Shown: positions 35,699 to 42,911 of the stretch, piece by piece | Layout of the letters: each line of letters opens with the position of its first letter | Position numbering within the stretch: the stretch's first letter is position 1 | Assembly: GCF_020037015.1 (NCBI RefSeq) | Contig: NZ_JAIQDE010000011.1 | Location: 1 to 64,000 of the forward strand | Length of the DNA stretch: 64,000 nt | Origin: Corallococcus sp. AS-1-6 | GTDB taxonomy: Bacteria; Myxococcota; Myxococcia; Myxococcales; Myxococcaceae | Direction of reading: 5' to 3' | Made by a program: the position numbers and the translations under genes | The notes under the pieces: generated by a model | Told to the model about the DNA's origin: nothing | Seen by the model: the letters and a program-made list of their open reading frames with translations, nothing else | Databases searched by the model: none

Positions 35699-37048
35699 TC
35701 AGGGGGCCCAGACGCGCGCGGCGGCCTCGGCTTGCCGTGCGTGGGTGCGCGTGAGCCAGTCGCGCGCCTCCGCCAGCTCCTCGCGCGCGGTGGCGAGGCC
35801 CAGGTTGCCGGCGCCACCCAGGTGGGTGGCCGTCAGCGCGCCGCGGTCCGGCTGGAAGGTGCCTTCGTTCAACTGCCGGCCCACCTCGCGGTACGCGTCG
35901 CGGAAGGGCTGGCCCTTCGCCACGAGCGCGTAGGCGTGGTGCGCGGCGTAGAGCGTGTCGTCGCACGCCGCGCGCGCCTTCTCCGCGTTCACCTTCAGCG
36001 CGGGCACCAGCCGCGCCAGCACGTCCAGCAGCGCCTTCGCGCTGGTGAGTGCCTGGAGGGTGGGGCGCTTCAGCAGTTGGAAGTCACGGTGGTAGCTGGA
36101 GGGAAGCCCGCCGGCCACCGCCTCCACCTGGTGCGCAAGGCCGCGCAGCTCGCGGCAGCGGCCCCGGGCCAGCTCCACCACGTCCGGGTTCTTCTTCTGC
36201 GGCATGATGGACGAGCCGGTCGTGAAGGCATCCGGCAGGGCCAGGAAGCCGAACTCGTCCATGCTGTAGAGCTGCACGTCCCAAAGCCACTTCTCCAGAG
36301 TGCCCGCCACCGAGCACGCCCAGGTGAGCAGCGCCGCCTCATGCCGCCCCCGACTGTCCTGCGCGTCGATGGGGCTGCGTTGAACCCGGGTAAAACCGAG
36401 GAGCCGCGCGACATATTCACGGTCGATGGGCAGCGGCACACCGAAGCCCGCGGCGGCGCCCAGCGGGCAGCGGTCGAGCCGCCCCCACACGCCCTTCAGC
36501 GCCTCCAGCTCCTCCAGCAGCCCTTCCGCGAAGGCCATGCCCCACAGGCCGAAGGTGGACGGCATCGCGCGGCGCAGGTGCGTGTAGCCGGGCAGGGGCA
36601 GGTCCGCGTGGCTTTGCGCGAAGTCCAGGAACGTGCCCGCCAGCTCCGCCGTGCGCGCGCCCAGCGCGAGCAACTCCTCGCGCATGAAGAGGCGCAGGGC
36701 CAGCAGCACCTGGTCGTTGCGCGAGCGCGCCAGGTGGATGCGCTTGCCCGCTTCTCCAATGCGCTCCACGAGCGCGGCCTCCAGCGCGGTGTGGCCGTCC
36801 TCCTGCTCCGGGCGGATGGTGAAGCGGCCCGCGCGGGCCTCGTCGTGCAGCGTGTGCAGGGCGCCCACGAGCGACGCGGCGGCCTCCGGCGCGAGCAGCC
36901 CGACGTGCGCGAGCATGCGCGCGTGCGCGGCGCTGCCCAGCGCGTCGTGCGGCACGAGCGACAGGTCCACCACGGGGTCGTCGCCCACGGTGAAGGCGTG
37001 GATGGCCGCGTCCAGCGGCTGGCCCTTGCCCCACAATGTCTCAGCCAC
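35699..37048 (-). CDS. argH: Argininosuccinate lyase
   Basis: A 449-residue lyase that splits argininosuccinate into arginine and fumarate. It has GSSIMPQKKNPD, the fumarase-superfamily signature, and the HLARSRNDQV motif near residue 95. The GTG at 37048 is the best start: it has GGGGAGG seven bases before and gives VAETLWGKG; the ATG at 37066 has no ribosome-binding site. It overlaps the end of argE by eight bases. Confidence 0.94.
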   Translation of the reverse strand: MAETLWGKGQPLDAAIHAFTVGDDPVVDLSLVPHDALGSAAHARMLAHVGLLAPEAAASLVGALHTLHDEARAGRFTIRPEQEDGHTALEAALVERIGEAGKRIHLARSRNDQVLLALRLFMREELLALGARTAELAGTFLDFAQSHADLPLPGYTHLRRAMPSTFGLWGMAFAEGLLEELEALKGVWGRLDRCPLGAAAGFGVPLPIDREYVARLLGFTRVQRSPIDAQDSRGRHEAALLTWACSVAGTLEKWLWDVQLYSMDEFGFLALPDAFTTGSSIMPQKKNPDVVELARGRCRELRGLAHQVEAVAGGLPSSYHRDFQLLKRPTLQALTSAKALLDVLARLVPALKVNAEKARAACDDTLYAAHHAYALVAKGQPFRDAYREVGRQLNEGTFQPDRGALTATHLGGAGNLGLATAREELAEARDWLTRTHARQAEAAARVWAP

Positions 37049-38111
37049 GCGACACCTCCCCGGCATAGCCGTGCAGCAGTCGTCGATAGAACGCGAGCCC
37101 CGCCTCCAGCTCCGCGCGCGTGAGGTACTCGTTCGCCTGGTGGCTCCGCAGCGTGTCGCCCGGGCCCACCTTCACCGCCGGGATGTCGCCCAGGAACGCC
37201 CAGTCGGACGTGGTGCTGGAGCCCACCGTGTCCTGGCCTGACGCTGCCACCGCCGCGCGCACCAGCGGGTGCGACGCGTCCGTCCCCTTGGGCAGGTAGC
37301 GCGCGGAGTGCACCAGCACCTCGCTCTCCAGCGCCCGGCCCACGTCCTCCGCCACCTTCGCGTGGTCCATGCCCGGCGTGGTGCGCAGGTCCACGAAGAA
37401 CTCGCACCGGTCCGGAATCTGGTTGCGCGCGAGGCCCCCGGCCACCTGCGTCACCTGCGCCCGCGCCTCACCCAACAGCGGGTGCGCGGGGAAGCGCAGG
37501 GCGGACACGGCCTGGATGTCCCGGGCCGCCTTGAGGATGGCGTTGGACTCCGAGCCCAGGCCGCCCGTGTGCGCGTGCGCCACGTGGCCGCTCTTGCCGT
37601 GCGCCACGCAGCGCAGGAGCAACATGCCCCGCTGCGCCGTGCAGGGCTTGAGCGACGTGGGCTCTCCCACGATGGCGGCGTCCAGCGGCCCCAGCGTGGG
37701 CAACAGCGGCCCCAGCCCCTTGCCGCCCGTCTCCTCCTCGGCGGTGAGCGCGAAGACGCACTCCACGCCCTCCGGCGCGCCTTCCGTGAGGAGCGCCTTC
37801 GCGGTGAGGAGCATGGCGGTGACGCAGCCCTTGGCGTCGTTGGCGCCCAGGCCGTAGAGCGTGTCGTCCTTCCACACGGCCTCGTGCGGCTCCGTGGTCC
37901 ACCCGGCGCACGGCTTCACCGTGTCCAGGTGGGAGTTCACGAGCAGGCGCTTCGGCCCGCTGCCCACGCTGAACCACACGTTGTGGCCCTGGCGGTGCAC
38001 GCGGGCACCCCAGGACTCCGCGTGGCCCGCGACGAGGTCCGCGATACGGGCCTCGTCGCCGGAGACGCTGGGCGTGGCGACCAGCGCGGTGAGCAGCTCG
38101 GCGGGGTTCAA
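37041..38111 (-). CDS. argE: M20-family N-acyl-citrulline/ornithine deacylase
   Basis: A 356-residue zinc hydrolase. The metal site begins with HLDTV in NSHLDTVKPCAGW, followed by LYGLGANDAKG with the bridging Asp and by the general base region LTAEEETGGKG. VGEPTSL and TTPGMD follow as in ArgE/DapE relatives. The LGxNDAxG form is seen in deacylases that serve the N-acyl-citrulline pathway, while E. coli ArgE has CDMKG there. It starts with TTG at 38111, overlapping the argB stop (TTGA), a translationally coupled and unusual start. Confidence 0.85.
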   Translation of the reverse strand: MNPAELLTALVATPSVSGDEARIADLVAGHAESWGARVHRQGHNVWFSVGSGPKRLLVNSHLDTVKPCAGWTTEPHEAVWKDDTLYGLGANDAKGCVTAMLLTAKALLTEGAPEGVECVFALTAEEETGGKGLGPLLPTLGPLDAAIVGEPTSLKPCTAQRGMLLLRCVAHGKSGHVAHAHTGGLGSESNAILKAARDIQAVSALRFPAHPLLGEARAQVTQVAGGLARNQIPDRCEFFVDLRTTPGMDHAKVAEDVGRALESEVLVHSARYLPKGTDASHPLVRAAVAASGQDTVGSSTTSDWAFLGDIPAVKVGPGDTLRSHQANEYLTRAELEAGLAFYRRLLHGYAGEVSRG

Positions 38112-39034
38112 CCCTTGGCCTCGCCGTGCTTCACCGGGTGCTCGCGCACGACCATGGTGCCGCTGCCCTCGTTGGTGAAGACCTCCTCCAACAGGGCATC
38201 GGACTGCTTGCCGCTCACCAGGTGTACGCTGCCCACGCCGCCCACGAGCGCGTGGCGCATGGCGTGCGCCTTGGGACGCATTCCGCCCGTGAGCCGGCCT
38301 TCGGCCTCCAGCGACGCCAGGTCCGACAGCGTGGCCAGCGAGATGAGCGACGACGGGTCGGAGACGTCCTTGAGGAGCCCCGGCACCTCCACCAGGAAGA
38401 AGAGCTTCTCCGCGTGCAGCGCCGCCGCCAGGGCCGCCGCCACCGTGTCCGCGTTGGTGTTGTAGACGGCGCCGTCCTGGCCGCCCGACAGCGGGGCGAT
38501 GACCGGCACGTAGTCTGCGGAGCGCAGGTGCTCCACGACGCGCGTGTCCACGGACTCGATGTCGCCCACGAGGCCGTAGTCCACCATGCGCCCCTGCGTC
38601 TCGCCGGGCTCCGTCACCAGCACGGGCGGGCGCTTGCGCGCCTTGATGAGGCCCGCGTCCACGCCGGACAGGCCCACCGCGGGCACGCCCGCGGCCTGGA
38701 GGTCCGCGAGCAGGTCCGTGTGCAGCTTGCCCGCCAGCACCATCTTCGCCGCGTCCAGCACGGGCGCGGAGGTGACGCGGCGGCCCGCCACCTTCTCGAT
38801 GGGCAGGTGCAGGGCGTCACACAGCGAGTCCAGCTCCGGACCGCCGCCGTGCACCACGACGGGGCGGATGGAGAAGGCCCACAGGAGGGCGATCTGCTCG
38901 CACGCCGTCTTGCGGGTGCGCGGATCCGTCAGCACGGCCCCGCCCAGCTTCACCACGAACGTCTTGCTGCGGAACTGCTTCACGTACTTCGCCGCGTTGC
39001 GAAGGGCGGCGTACGGATCGGGAGACAAGGGCAC
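38108..39034 (-). CDS. argB: N-acylglutamate kinase
   Basis: A 308-residue amino-acid kinase that phosphorylates acylglutamate. VVKLGGAVL is the phosphate-binding Lys-Gly motif, VVHGGGPE the second, and PVIAPLSGGQDGAVYNTNADTVA and GGMRPK complete the family pattern. It starts with GTG (39034) after AGAGG, 60 bases downstream of the transcarbamylase. The N-terminal helix found in arginine-inhibited hexameric enzymes is partly present (AALRNAAKYVKQF), so feedback control by arginine is possible. Confidence 0.92.
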   Translation of the reverse strand: MPLSPDPYAALRNAAKYVKQFRSKTFVVKLGGAVLTDPRTRKTACEQIALLWAFSIRPVVVHGGGPELDSLCDALHLPIEKVAGRRVTSAPVLDAAKMVLAGKLHTDLLADLQAAGVPAVGLSGVDAGLIKARKRPPVLVTEPGETQGRMVDYGLVGDIESVDTRVVEHLRSADYVPVIAPLSGGQDGAVYNTNADTVAAALAAALHAEKLFFLVEVPGLLKDVSDPSSLISLATLSDLASLEAEGRLTGGMRPKAHAMRHALVGGVGSVHLVSGKQSDALLEEVFTNEGSGTMVVREHPVKHGEAKG

Positions 39035-39094
39035 GGTGGACCTCTGGAAAGTCGAAAGGGGACGAAGAAGGGTGGGGCGGCGGGCTTTGACGGC

Positions 39095-40099
39095 TCAGCC
39101 GCCGCGCATCCAGGCCAGGAGGGCGCGCTGCACGTGGTAGCGGTTGCCCGCCTCGTCCACGACGCGGCTGCTCGAGTGGTCCAGCACCTCGTCGGCGACC
39201 TCCACGTTGCGGCGCACGGGCAGGCAGTGGAGGAAGGCCGCGTCCTTCGAGGCCTTCGCCATGTGCCGGCGCGTGGGCATCCAGCCCGAGTACGACGCGA
39301 GCAGCGCCGCGACGTCCGTGGGCGTGCTCGCCGTCTGCGCGGTGGGGCCCCAGGACTTCGCGTACACGGCGCGGCTGCCCACCAGCGCCTCGTCCTGGTC
39401 GTGCGTGTACGTGATGCTGCCGCCGGTGGCCCTGGCGTACGCCTCCGCCTCCGCGCGCACGGCCGGGTGCAGGTCGAAGCCCGGCGGATGCGCCACGCGC
39501 ACCTCGCAGCCCGCGGCCGCCGCGGACAGGAGGAAGGAGTTGGGCACGGCCTTGGGCAGCGGCTTGATGTGCGGCGCCCAGGTGAGCGTCACCGGCAGCT
39601 TCTTCGTGGTGCCGAACGTCTCGCGCAGGGTGAGCGCGTCCGCCAGGCCCTGGCAGGGGTGCTCGCGCGCGGACTCCATGCTCACCACCGGCACGGTGGC
39701 CCACTTGCGGAAGGCGTTGATGACGGGGTCGGCCTCATCCTCCTCGTCACCGCCACCCTGGGAGAAGGTGCGGATGCCGAGCATGTCCACGAAGCGCGAC
39801 AGGACGGGCGACGCCTCCTTGATGTGCTCCGCGCGGTCCGCGTTCATCACCGCGCCGGGCCGGTCCTCCAGCTTCCACACGCCAGAGCCCACGTCGAGCA
39901 CGATGGCGTGCCCGCCCGCGCGCAGCATCACCGCCTCGAAGGACGTGCGCGTGCGCAGGGACGGGTTGAAGAACACCATGCCCAGGAGCTTCCCCGGGAA
40001 GATGTGCCCCGGATCCTTCTGCTTCCACGCGGCCGCCTGCGAGAGGACCGCCTCGACGCCTTCCGGGCCCAGGTCCTGGATGCGGGTGACATGCTTCAT
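39095..40099 (-). CDS. argF': N-acyl-ornithine transcarbamylase (predicted succinyl- rather than acetyl-ornithine type)
   Basis: A 334-residue transcarbamylase. Carbamoyl-phosphate motifs are NPSLRTRTSFE (44-54) and HPCQ; HCLPVRRN is the distal motif. FFNPSLRTRTSF, VLDVGSGVWKLE, TWAPH.KPLP.AVPNSF and YAKSWG follow N-acetyl- and N-succinylornithine transcarbamylases, not ArgF. The residue that separates those two classes is Glu92 in the Xanthomonas acetyl enzyme and Pro90 in the Bacteroides succinyl enzyme; here it is Ala90 in DRAEH. The carboxylated Lys302 of the acetyl enzyme is replaced by Glu in RRNVEVAD. Ala at this position converts the Xanthomonas enzyme to succinylornithine use, as I recall from published mutants. 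The ATG at 40099 was chosen because the frame upstream enters the operator. Confidence 0.88.
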   Translation of the reverse strand: MKHVTRIQDLGPEGVEAVLSQAAAWKQKDPGHIFPGKLLGMVFFNPSLRTRTSFEAVMLRAGGHAIVLDVGSGVWKLEDRPGAVMNADRAEHIKEASPVLSRFVDMLGIRTFSQGGGDEEDEADPVINAFRKWATVPVVSMESAREHPCQGLADALTLRETFGTTKKLPVTLTWAPHIKPLPKAVPNSFLLSAAAAGCEVRVAHPPGFDLHPAVRAEAEAYARATGGSITYTHDQDEALVGSRAVYAKSWGPTAQTASTPTDVAALLASYSGWMPTRRHMAKASKDAAFLHCLPVRRNVEVADEVLDHSSSRVVDEAGNRYHVQRALLAWMRGG

Positions 40100-40143
40100 G
40101 GGCTTCGTGCTCCCCCGGCCGCGCCGGATGGGTGGAGACTGCT

Positions 40144-40171
40144 GAATATGCATCCGAATTCGTGCATATTC
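40144..40171. promoter_or_regulatory. Candidate ArgR operator (28-bp palindrome)
   Basis: GAATATGCA and TGCATATTC form a perfect 9-base inverted repeat with a 10-base spacer that itself contains CGAATTC. It is AT-rich in a GC-rich genome and resembles paired ARG boxes (TGAAT...ATTCA). It covers about +9 to +36 of the predicted transcript of the arginine operon, where a repressor would block elongation. More TATTCA/TGAAT half-sites occur at 40216-40280 before argR. Confidence 0.65.
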
Positions 40172-40186
40172 GTTGAGGAGGCGCGG

Positions 40187-40214
40187 ATATTATGCAGAAC
40201 GGCGCAGCGCACAA
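40187..40214 (-). promoter_or_regulatory. Candidate sigma-70 promoter of the arginine operon
   Basis: On the minus strand TTGTGC (40214-40209) and TAATAT (40192-40187) are separated by 16 bases. The start would be near 40180, immediately before the ArgR palindrome. Confidence 0.5.
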
Positions 40215-40279
40215 GAACATTCACTGGGATTTTTCATGCGCCTTGCGTGCGTATTCAGCCGCATGCATGGTGAACGTGA

Positions 40280-40699
40280 ATGAACCTGGACGACGCCATC
40301 CTTGAGCTCATCTCCCGGCAGGACGTTCCGGATCAGTTCGTCCTGCAGTCGTTGCTCGAAGAGGCAGGGCACACGCCCAGCCAGTCCACGCTGTCGCGGC
40401 GGCTGAAGAAGCTGAGCGTGCAGAAGGTGAACGGGCGCTATCAGCGCGCCGAGCCGCCGGTGGCGCCCGTGCCGCTGGCGCCGACGGTGACCATCATCGA
40501 GGCGCCGCCCAACATGCTGGTGCTGAAGACGGCGCCCGGCTACGCGCAGATCTTCGGGCTGGCGCTGGACCGCGAGGAGGTAGAGGGCCTGGCGGGCACG
40601 GTGGCGGGGGACGACACCATCTTCATCGCGGTGAGGGACCCGTCCTACCTGCGGGACGTGCGCGAGGTGGTGGAGGAGCTCATCCAGCGCGGCCCGTGA
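40280..40699 (+). CDS. argR: Arginine repressor ArgR
   Basis: A 139-residue regulator. The N-terminal winged helix (1-65) has TPSQSTLSRRLKKLSVQKVNGRY; the C-terminal arginine-binding/oligomerisation domain has VLKTAPGYAQIFGLALD and AGDDTIFIAVRD, where GDDT holds the arginine-contacting Asp pair. It is divergent from the arginine operon, and the shared 180-base region carries the palindrome and half-sites, so it probably also controls itself. The ribosome-binding site is weak (GGTGA). Confidence 0.92.
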   Translation: MNLDDAILELISRQDVPDQFVLQSLLEEAGHTPSQSTLSRRLKKLSVQKVNGRYQRAEPPVAPVPLAPTVTIIEAPPNMLVLKTAPGYAQIFGLALDREEVEGLAGTVAGDDTIFIAVRDPSYLRDVREVVEELIQRGP

Positions 40700-41204
40700 A
40701 CGGGAAGCGGCGCACGGATTCCCACGGGCCGCCGAGGTAGCGCCAGAGCAGCAGCGCGGGGGCGTGCGAGTCGAACGCGGACCAGCCCGCGCCCAGCTCC
40801 ACGAGCGCGGCCTTCGCCTCCTCCACGGTGGCCTTGTTCATCAGCGTGACGTGGGGGCGGAAGGGCTGACGGTCCTGCGGCGTGAGCCACTCCGCATAGG
40901 CGCGGGACAGCTCGCGGTGCACGGGCGCGAGGCCGGGGGCCTCCACGTCCACCGCCATGCCGCGACCCAGGCTCCGCAGCGTCGCGAAGCGCAAGCCGGG
41001 CGCGGGGCGCTCGGTGACGACCTCGAGCGCGGCCTCCACGGCGTCCTGCTCCCGCGCGGGCAGGTGGTGGAAGAGGGAGACGTGCGCCGGGATGACGTTG
41101 CGCTCGGGCGGGAAGTAGCGGCGGCGCAGGCCGTCCAGTCGCGTGAAGGCTTCTGGCTCCAGCTCGGCGGTGACGAGCAGCGGGGCTTCGGAGGGGGCGG
41201 CCAT
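40680..41204 (-). CDS. 2H phosphoesterase / 2'-5' RNA ligase-like protein
   Basis: A 174-residue protein with two HxS/T catalytic motifs, AHVSLFHHL (about residue 40) and RPHVTLMNK (about 117), the mark of 2H phosphoesterases that open cyclic 2',3'-phosphates or related bonds. Start at 41204 gives MAAPSEAPLLVTAEL; the upstream extension lacks support. It is convergent with argR, overlapping it by 20 bases. Confidence 0.8.
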   Translation of the reverse strand: MAAPSEAPLLVTAELEPEAFTRLDGLRRRYFPPERNVIPAHVSLFHHLPAREQDAVEAALEVVTERPAPGLRFATLRSLGRGMAVDVEAPGLAPVHRELSRAYAEWLTPQDRQPFRPHVTLMNKATVEEAKAALVELGAGWSAFDSHAPALLLWRYLGGPWESVRRFPFTGRAG

Positions 41205-41248
41205 GAAGCGCACACCTTCCGTCCGAAGCCCCCAGGGCACAAGGGGGC

Positions 41249-41947
41249 CTACTTCTGCGACGCGAAGAAGGCCTTCAACGAGTCGTCGGCCTTCTTGCGG
41301 TACTCCGGCAGGCGCGAGCGCTCTGCCTCCGCGAGGGCCTTCTTCACTCCCGCGGCGTCAAGGTCGTGCGTGTAGACCGGCGTGCCGGGCTGCTGGCGCC
41401 ACGAGTCCGCGAGGCTGCCCGAGTCGATGGCATCGAAGCCCAGCTCCTCCACCAGCTTGAGCACCTTCGCGCGGTGCTCCGGCGGATCCCCCGCGATGGG
41501 CAGCGCCACCCGGCCGGGCGTGCCCTTCGGCTTGCCCTTCTCCGCGAGGCTGCTGAAGTAGATGTTGTTGAAGGCCTTGATGACCGGGCGGCCGATGAGC
41601 TTCGAGACCCACTCGCTCTCCACCGTGCCCTTCTCCAGCTCCGGGATGCTGCCGTCGCGCACGGGGTAGTAGTTGCCCGTGTCGATGACCACGACGTCCT
41701 TCGGCACGTTCGCGAACAGCCCCTTGGGCAGGTCGGGGACCGCCTTCTGGGGAATGGTCACGACGACGACTTCGCCCGCCTTCGCGGCCTCTTCGACCGT
41801 GACGGCCTTCGCGCCCGTCTCCTTCGCCAGCTCGCGCAGGGTGTCCGGCCCGCGTGAGTTCGCGATGGACACCTCATGGCCCAGTTGCGTCCACCTGCGA
41901 GCAAGGGTCCCGCCGATCAACCCCGCGCCAATGATTCCGATCTTCAT
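41249..41947 (-). CDS. NADP-dependent F420-reductase-type oxidoreductase
   Basis: A 232-residue protein with a Rossmann fold at the N-terminus (MKIGIIGAGLIGGTLARRW, then ANSRGPDTL), typical of the NADPH-F420 reductase/NADP oxidoreductase family. It includes VIDTGNYYPVRDG and AFNNIYF. The natural substrate is not evident; several such proteins act as dinucleotide-binding reductases with unknown partners. It is divergent from the glutathione transferase-like gene. Confidence 0.8.
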   Translation of the reverse strand: MKIGIIGAGLIGGTLARRWTQLGHEVSIANSRGPDTLRELAKETGAKAVTVEEAAKAGEVVVVTIPQKAVPDLPKGLFANVPKDVVVIDTGNYYPVRDGSIPELEKGTVESEWVSKLIGRPVIKAFNNIYFSSLAEKGKPKGTPGRVALPIAGDPPEHRAKVLKLVEELGFDAIDSGSLADSWRQQPGTPVYTHDLDAAGVKKALAEAERSRLPEYRKKADDSLKAFFASQK

Positions 41948-42100
41948 GTCGTCCTCGTCCGGGAAGTGAGTGGCTCGTCTGCGAGCGCCGGTCGGATGCC
42001 CGACCTTTTTCCGCGATGCGCGGGACCTGGCGGGTTTCGCGCGAGGCCCCCCGGCAACCGGGCGCGTTCCCTCGCGCGCCTTGATAGGGTCCCGCCCCCT

Positions 42101-42841
42101 ATGCGAACCCTCGTCGGACTGTCCTCGTCGGGCTGGACGGAGAAGGCCCGGTGGGCGTTGGACCACCACCGCGTCGCCTACCGCTACCAGGACTACGTCC
42201 CCCTCATCCAGGAGCGCTGGCTGCGCAAGCAGGTGGCTCCTGGCGTGAAGCCCTCCGTGCCCCTGCTCGTGGACCCGCCGCAGCCGGCCACGCACGGCTC
42301 GTTCGCCATCGCGAAGCACGCGGAAGGCGTAGGGCAGGGCAGCCCGCTCTTCCCGGCCGCGCAGGTGGACGCCATCACCGCGTGGAACGACACCAGCGAA
42401 CACGTGCTGGACCTGGCGCGCGCCTACGCCATGCCGCGCATGCTGACGAACGCCCGCGCCCAGGCGGAGATGCTGCCGAAGTTCATCCCCGGCTGGCTGC
42501 GCCCGGTGTTCGCGCCCTCCGCGCGCCTGGGCATGCGCTTCGTGGTGAAGAAGCACCAGGTGGCGGACACCTCGCCGGAGGCCATCGAGGCCGCCGTCGC
42601 CCCCTCCTACGACAAGCTGCGCGCCGCGCTGGGCGGTCGGCCCTACCTGCTGGACACAGGCTTCACCTACGCGGACATCACCGCCGCGGTGATGCTCGTG
42701 CTCCTGGGGCCGCCGGCGGACCGGCACCTGCCCATGGGGCCGGGCACCCGCGAGGTGTGGACCCATGCGGGGCTCGCCGCCCGCTTCCCGGACCTGCTCG
42801 CGTGGCGCGACGCGCTCTACGACAAGCACCGCCGCACCTGA
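42101..42841 (+). CDS. Glutathione S-transferase-like protein
   Basis: A 246-residue protein with a thioredoxin-fold start (TLVGLSSSGWTEKARWALDHHRVAYRYQDYVP) and an all-helical C-terminal domain with GGRPYLLDTGFTYADITAA, the GST N-capping region. SSSGW stands where Ser or Cys of the catalytic site is expected. The substrate is unknown. ATG at 42101. Confidence 0.78.
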   Translation: MRTLVGLSSSGWTEKARWALDHHRVAYRYQDYVPLIQERWLRKQVAPGVKPSVPLLVDPPQPATHGSFAIAKHAEGVGQGSPLFPAAQVDAITAWNDTSEHVLDLARAYAMPRMLTNARAQAEMLPKFIPGWLRPVFAPSARLGMRFVVKKHQVADTSPEAIEAAVAPSYDKLRAALGGRPYLLDTGFTYADITAAVMLVLLGPPADRHLPMGPGTREVWTHAGLAARFPDLLAWRDALYDKHRRT

Positions 42842-42849
42842 GAAACACC

Positions 42850-42883
42850 GCGGGCCGCCTCCCGGTGAGGGAAGGCGGCCCGC
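42850..42883. terminator. Bidirectional terminator between the GST-like gene and clpB
   Basis: GCGGGCCGCCT and AGGCGGCCCGC form a perfect 11-base-pair stem, extended by ACAC/GTGT, between two convergent genes. Confidence 0.75.
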
Positions 42884-42911
42884 CGTGTGAATCACCGGTG
42901 CGTGAGGCCGG

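Noticed and set aside
37048-37066. ATG start for argH at 37066
   Set aside because: No ribosome-binding site; the GTG at 37048 has GGGGAGG and gives the usual N-terminus.
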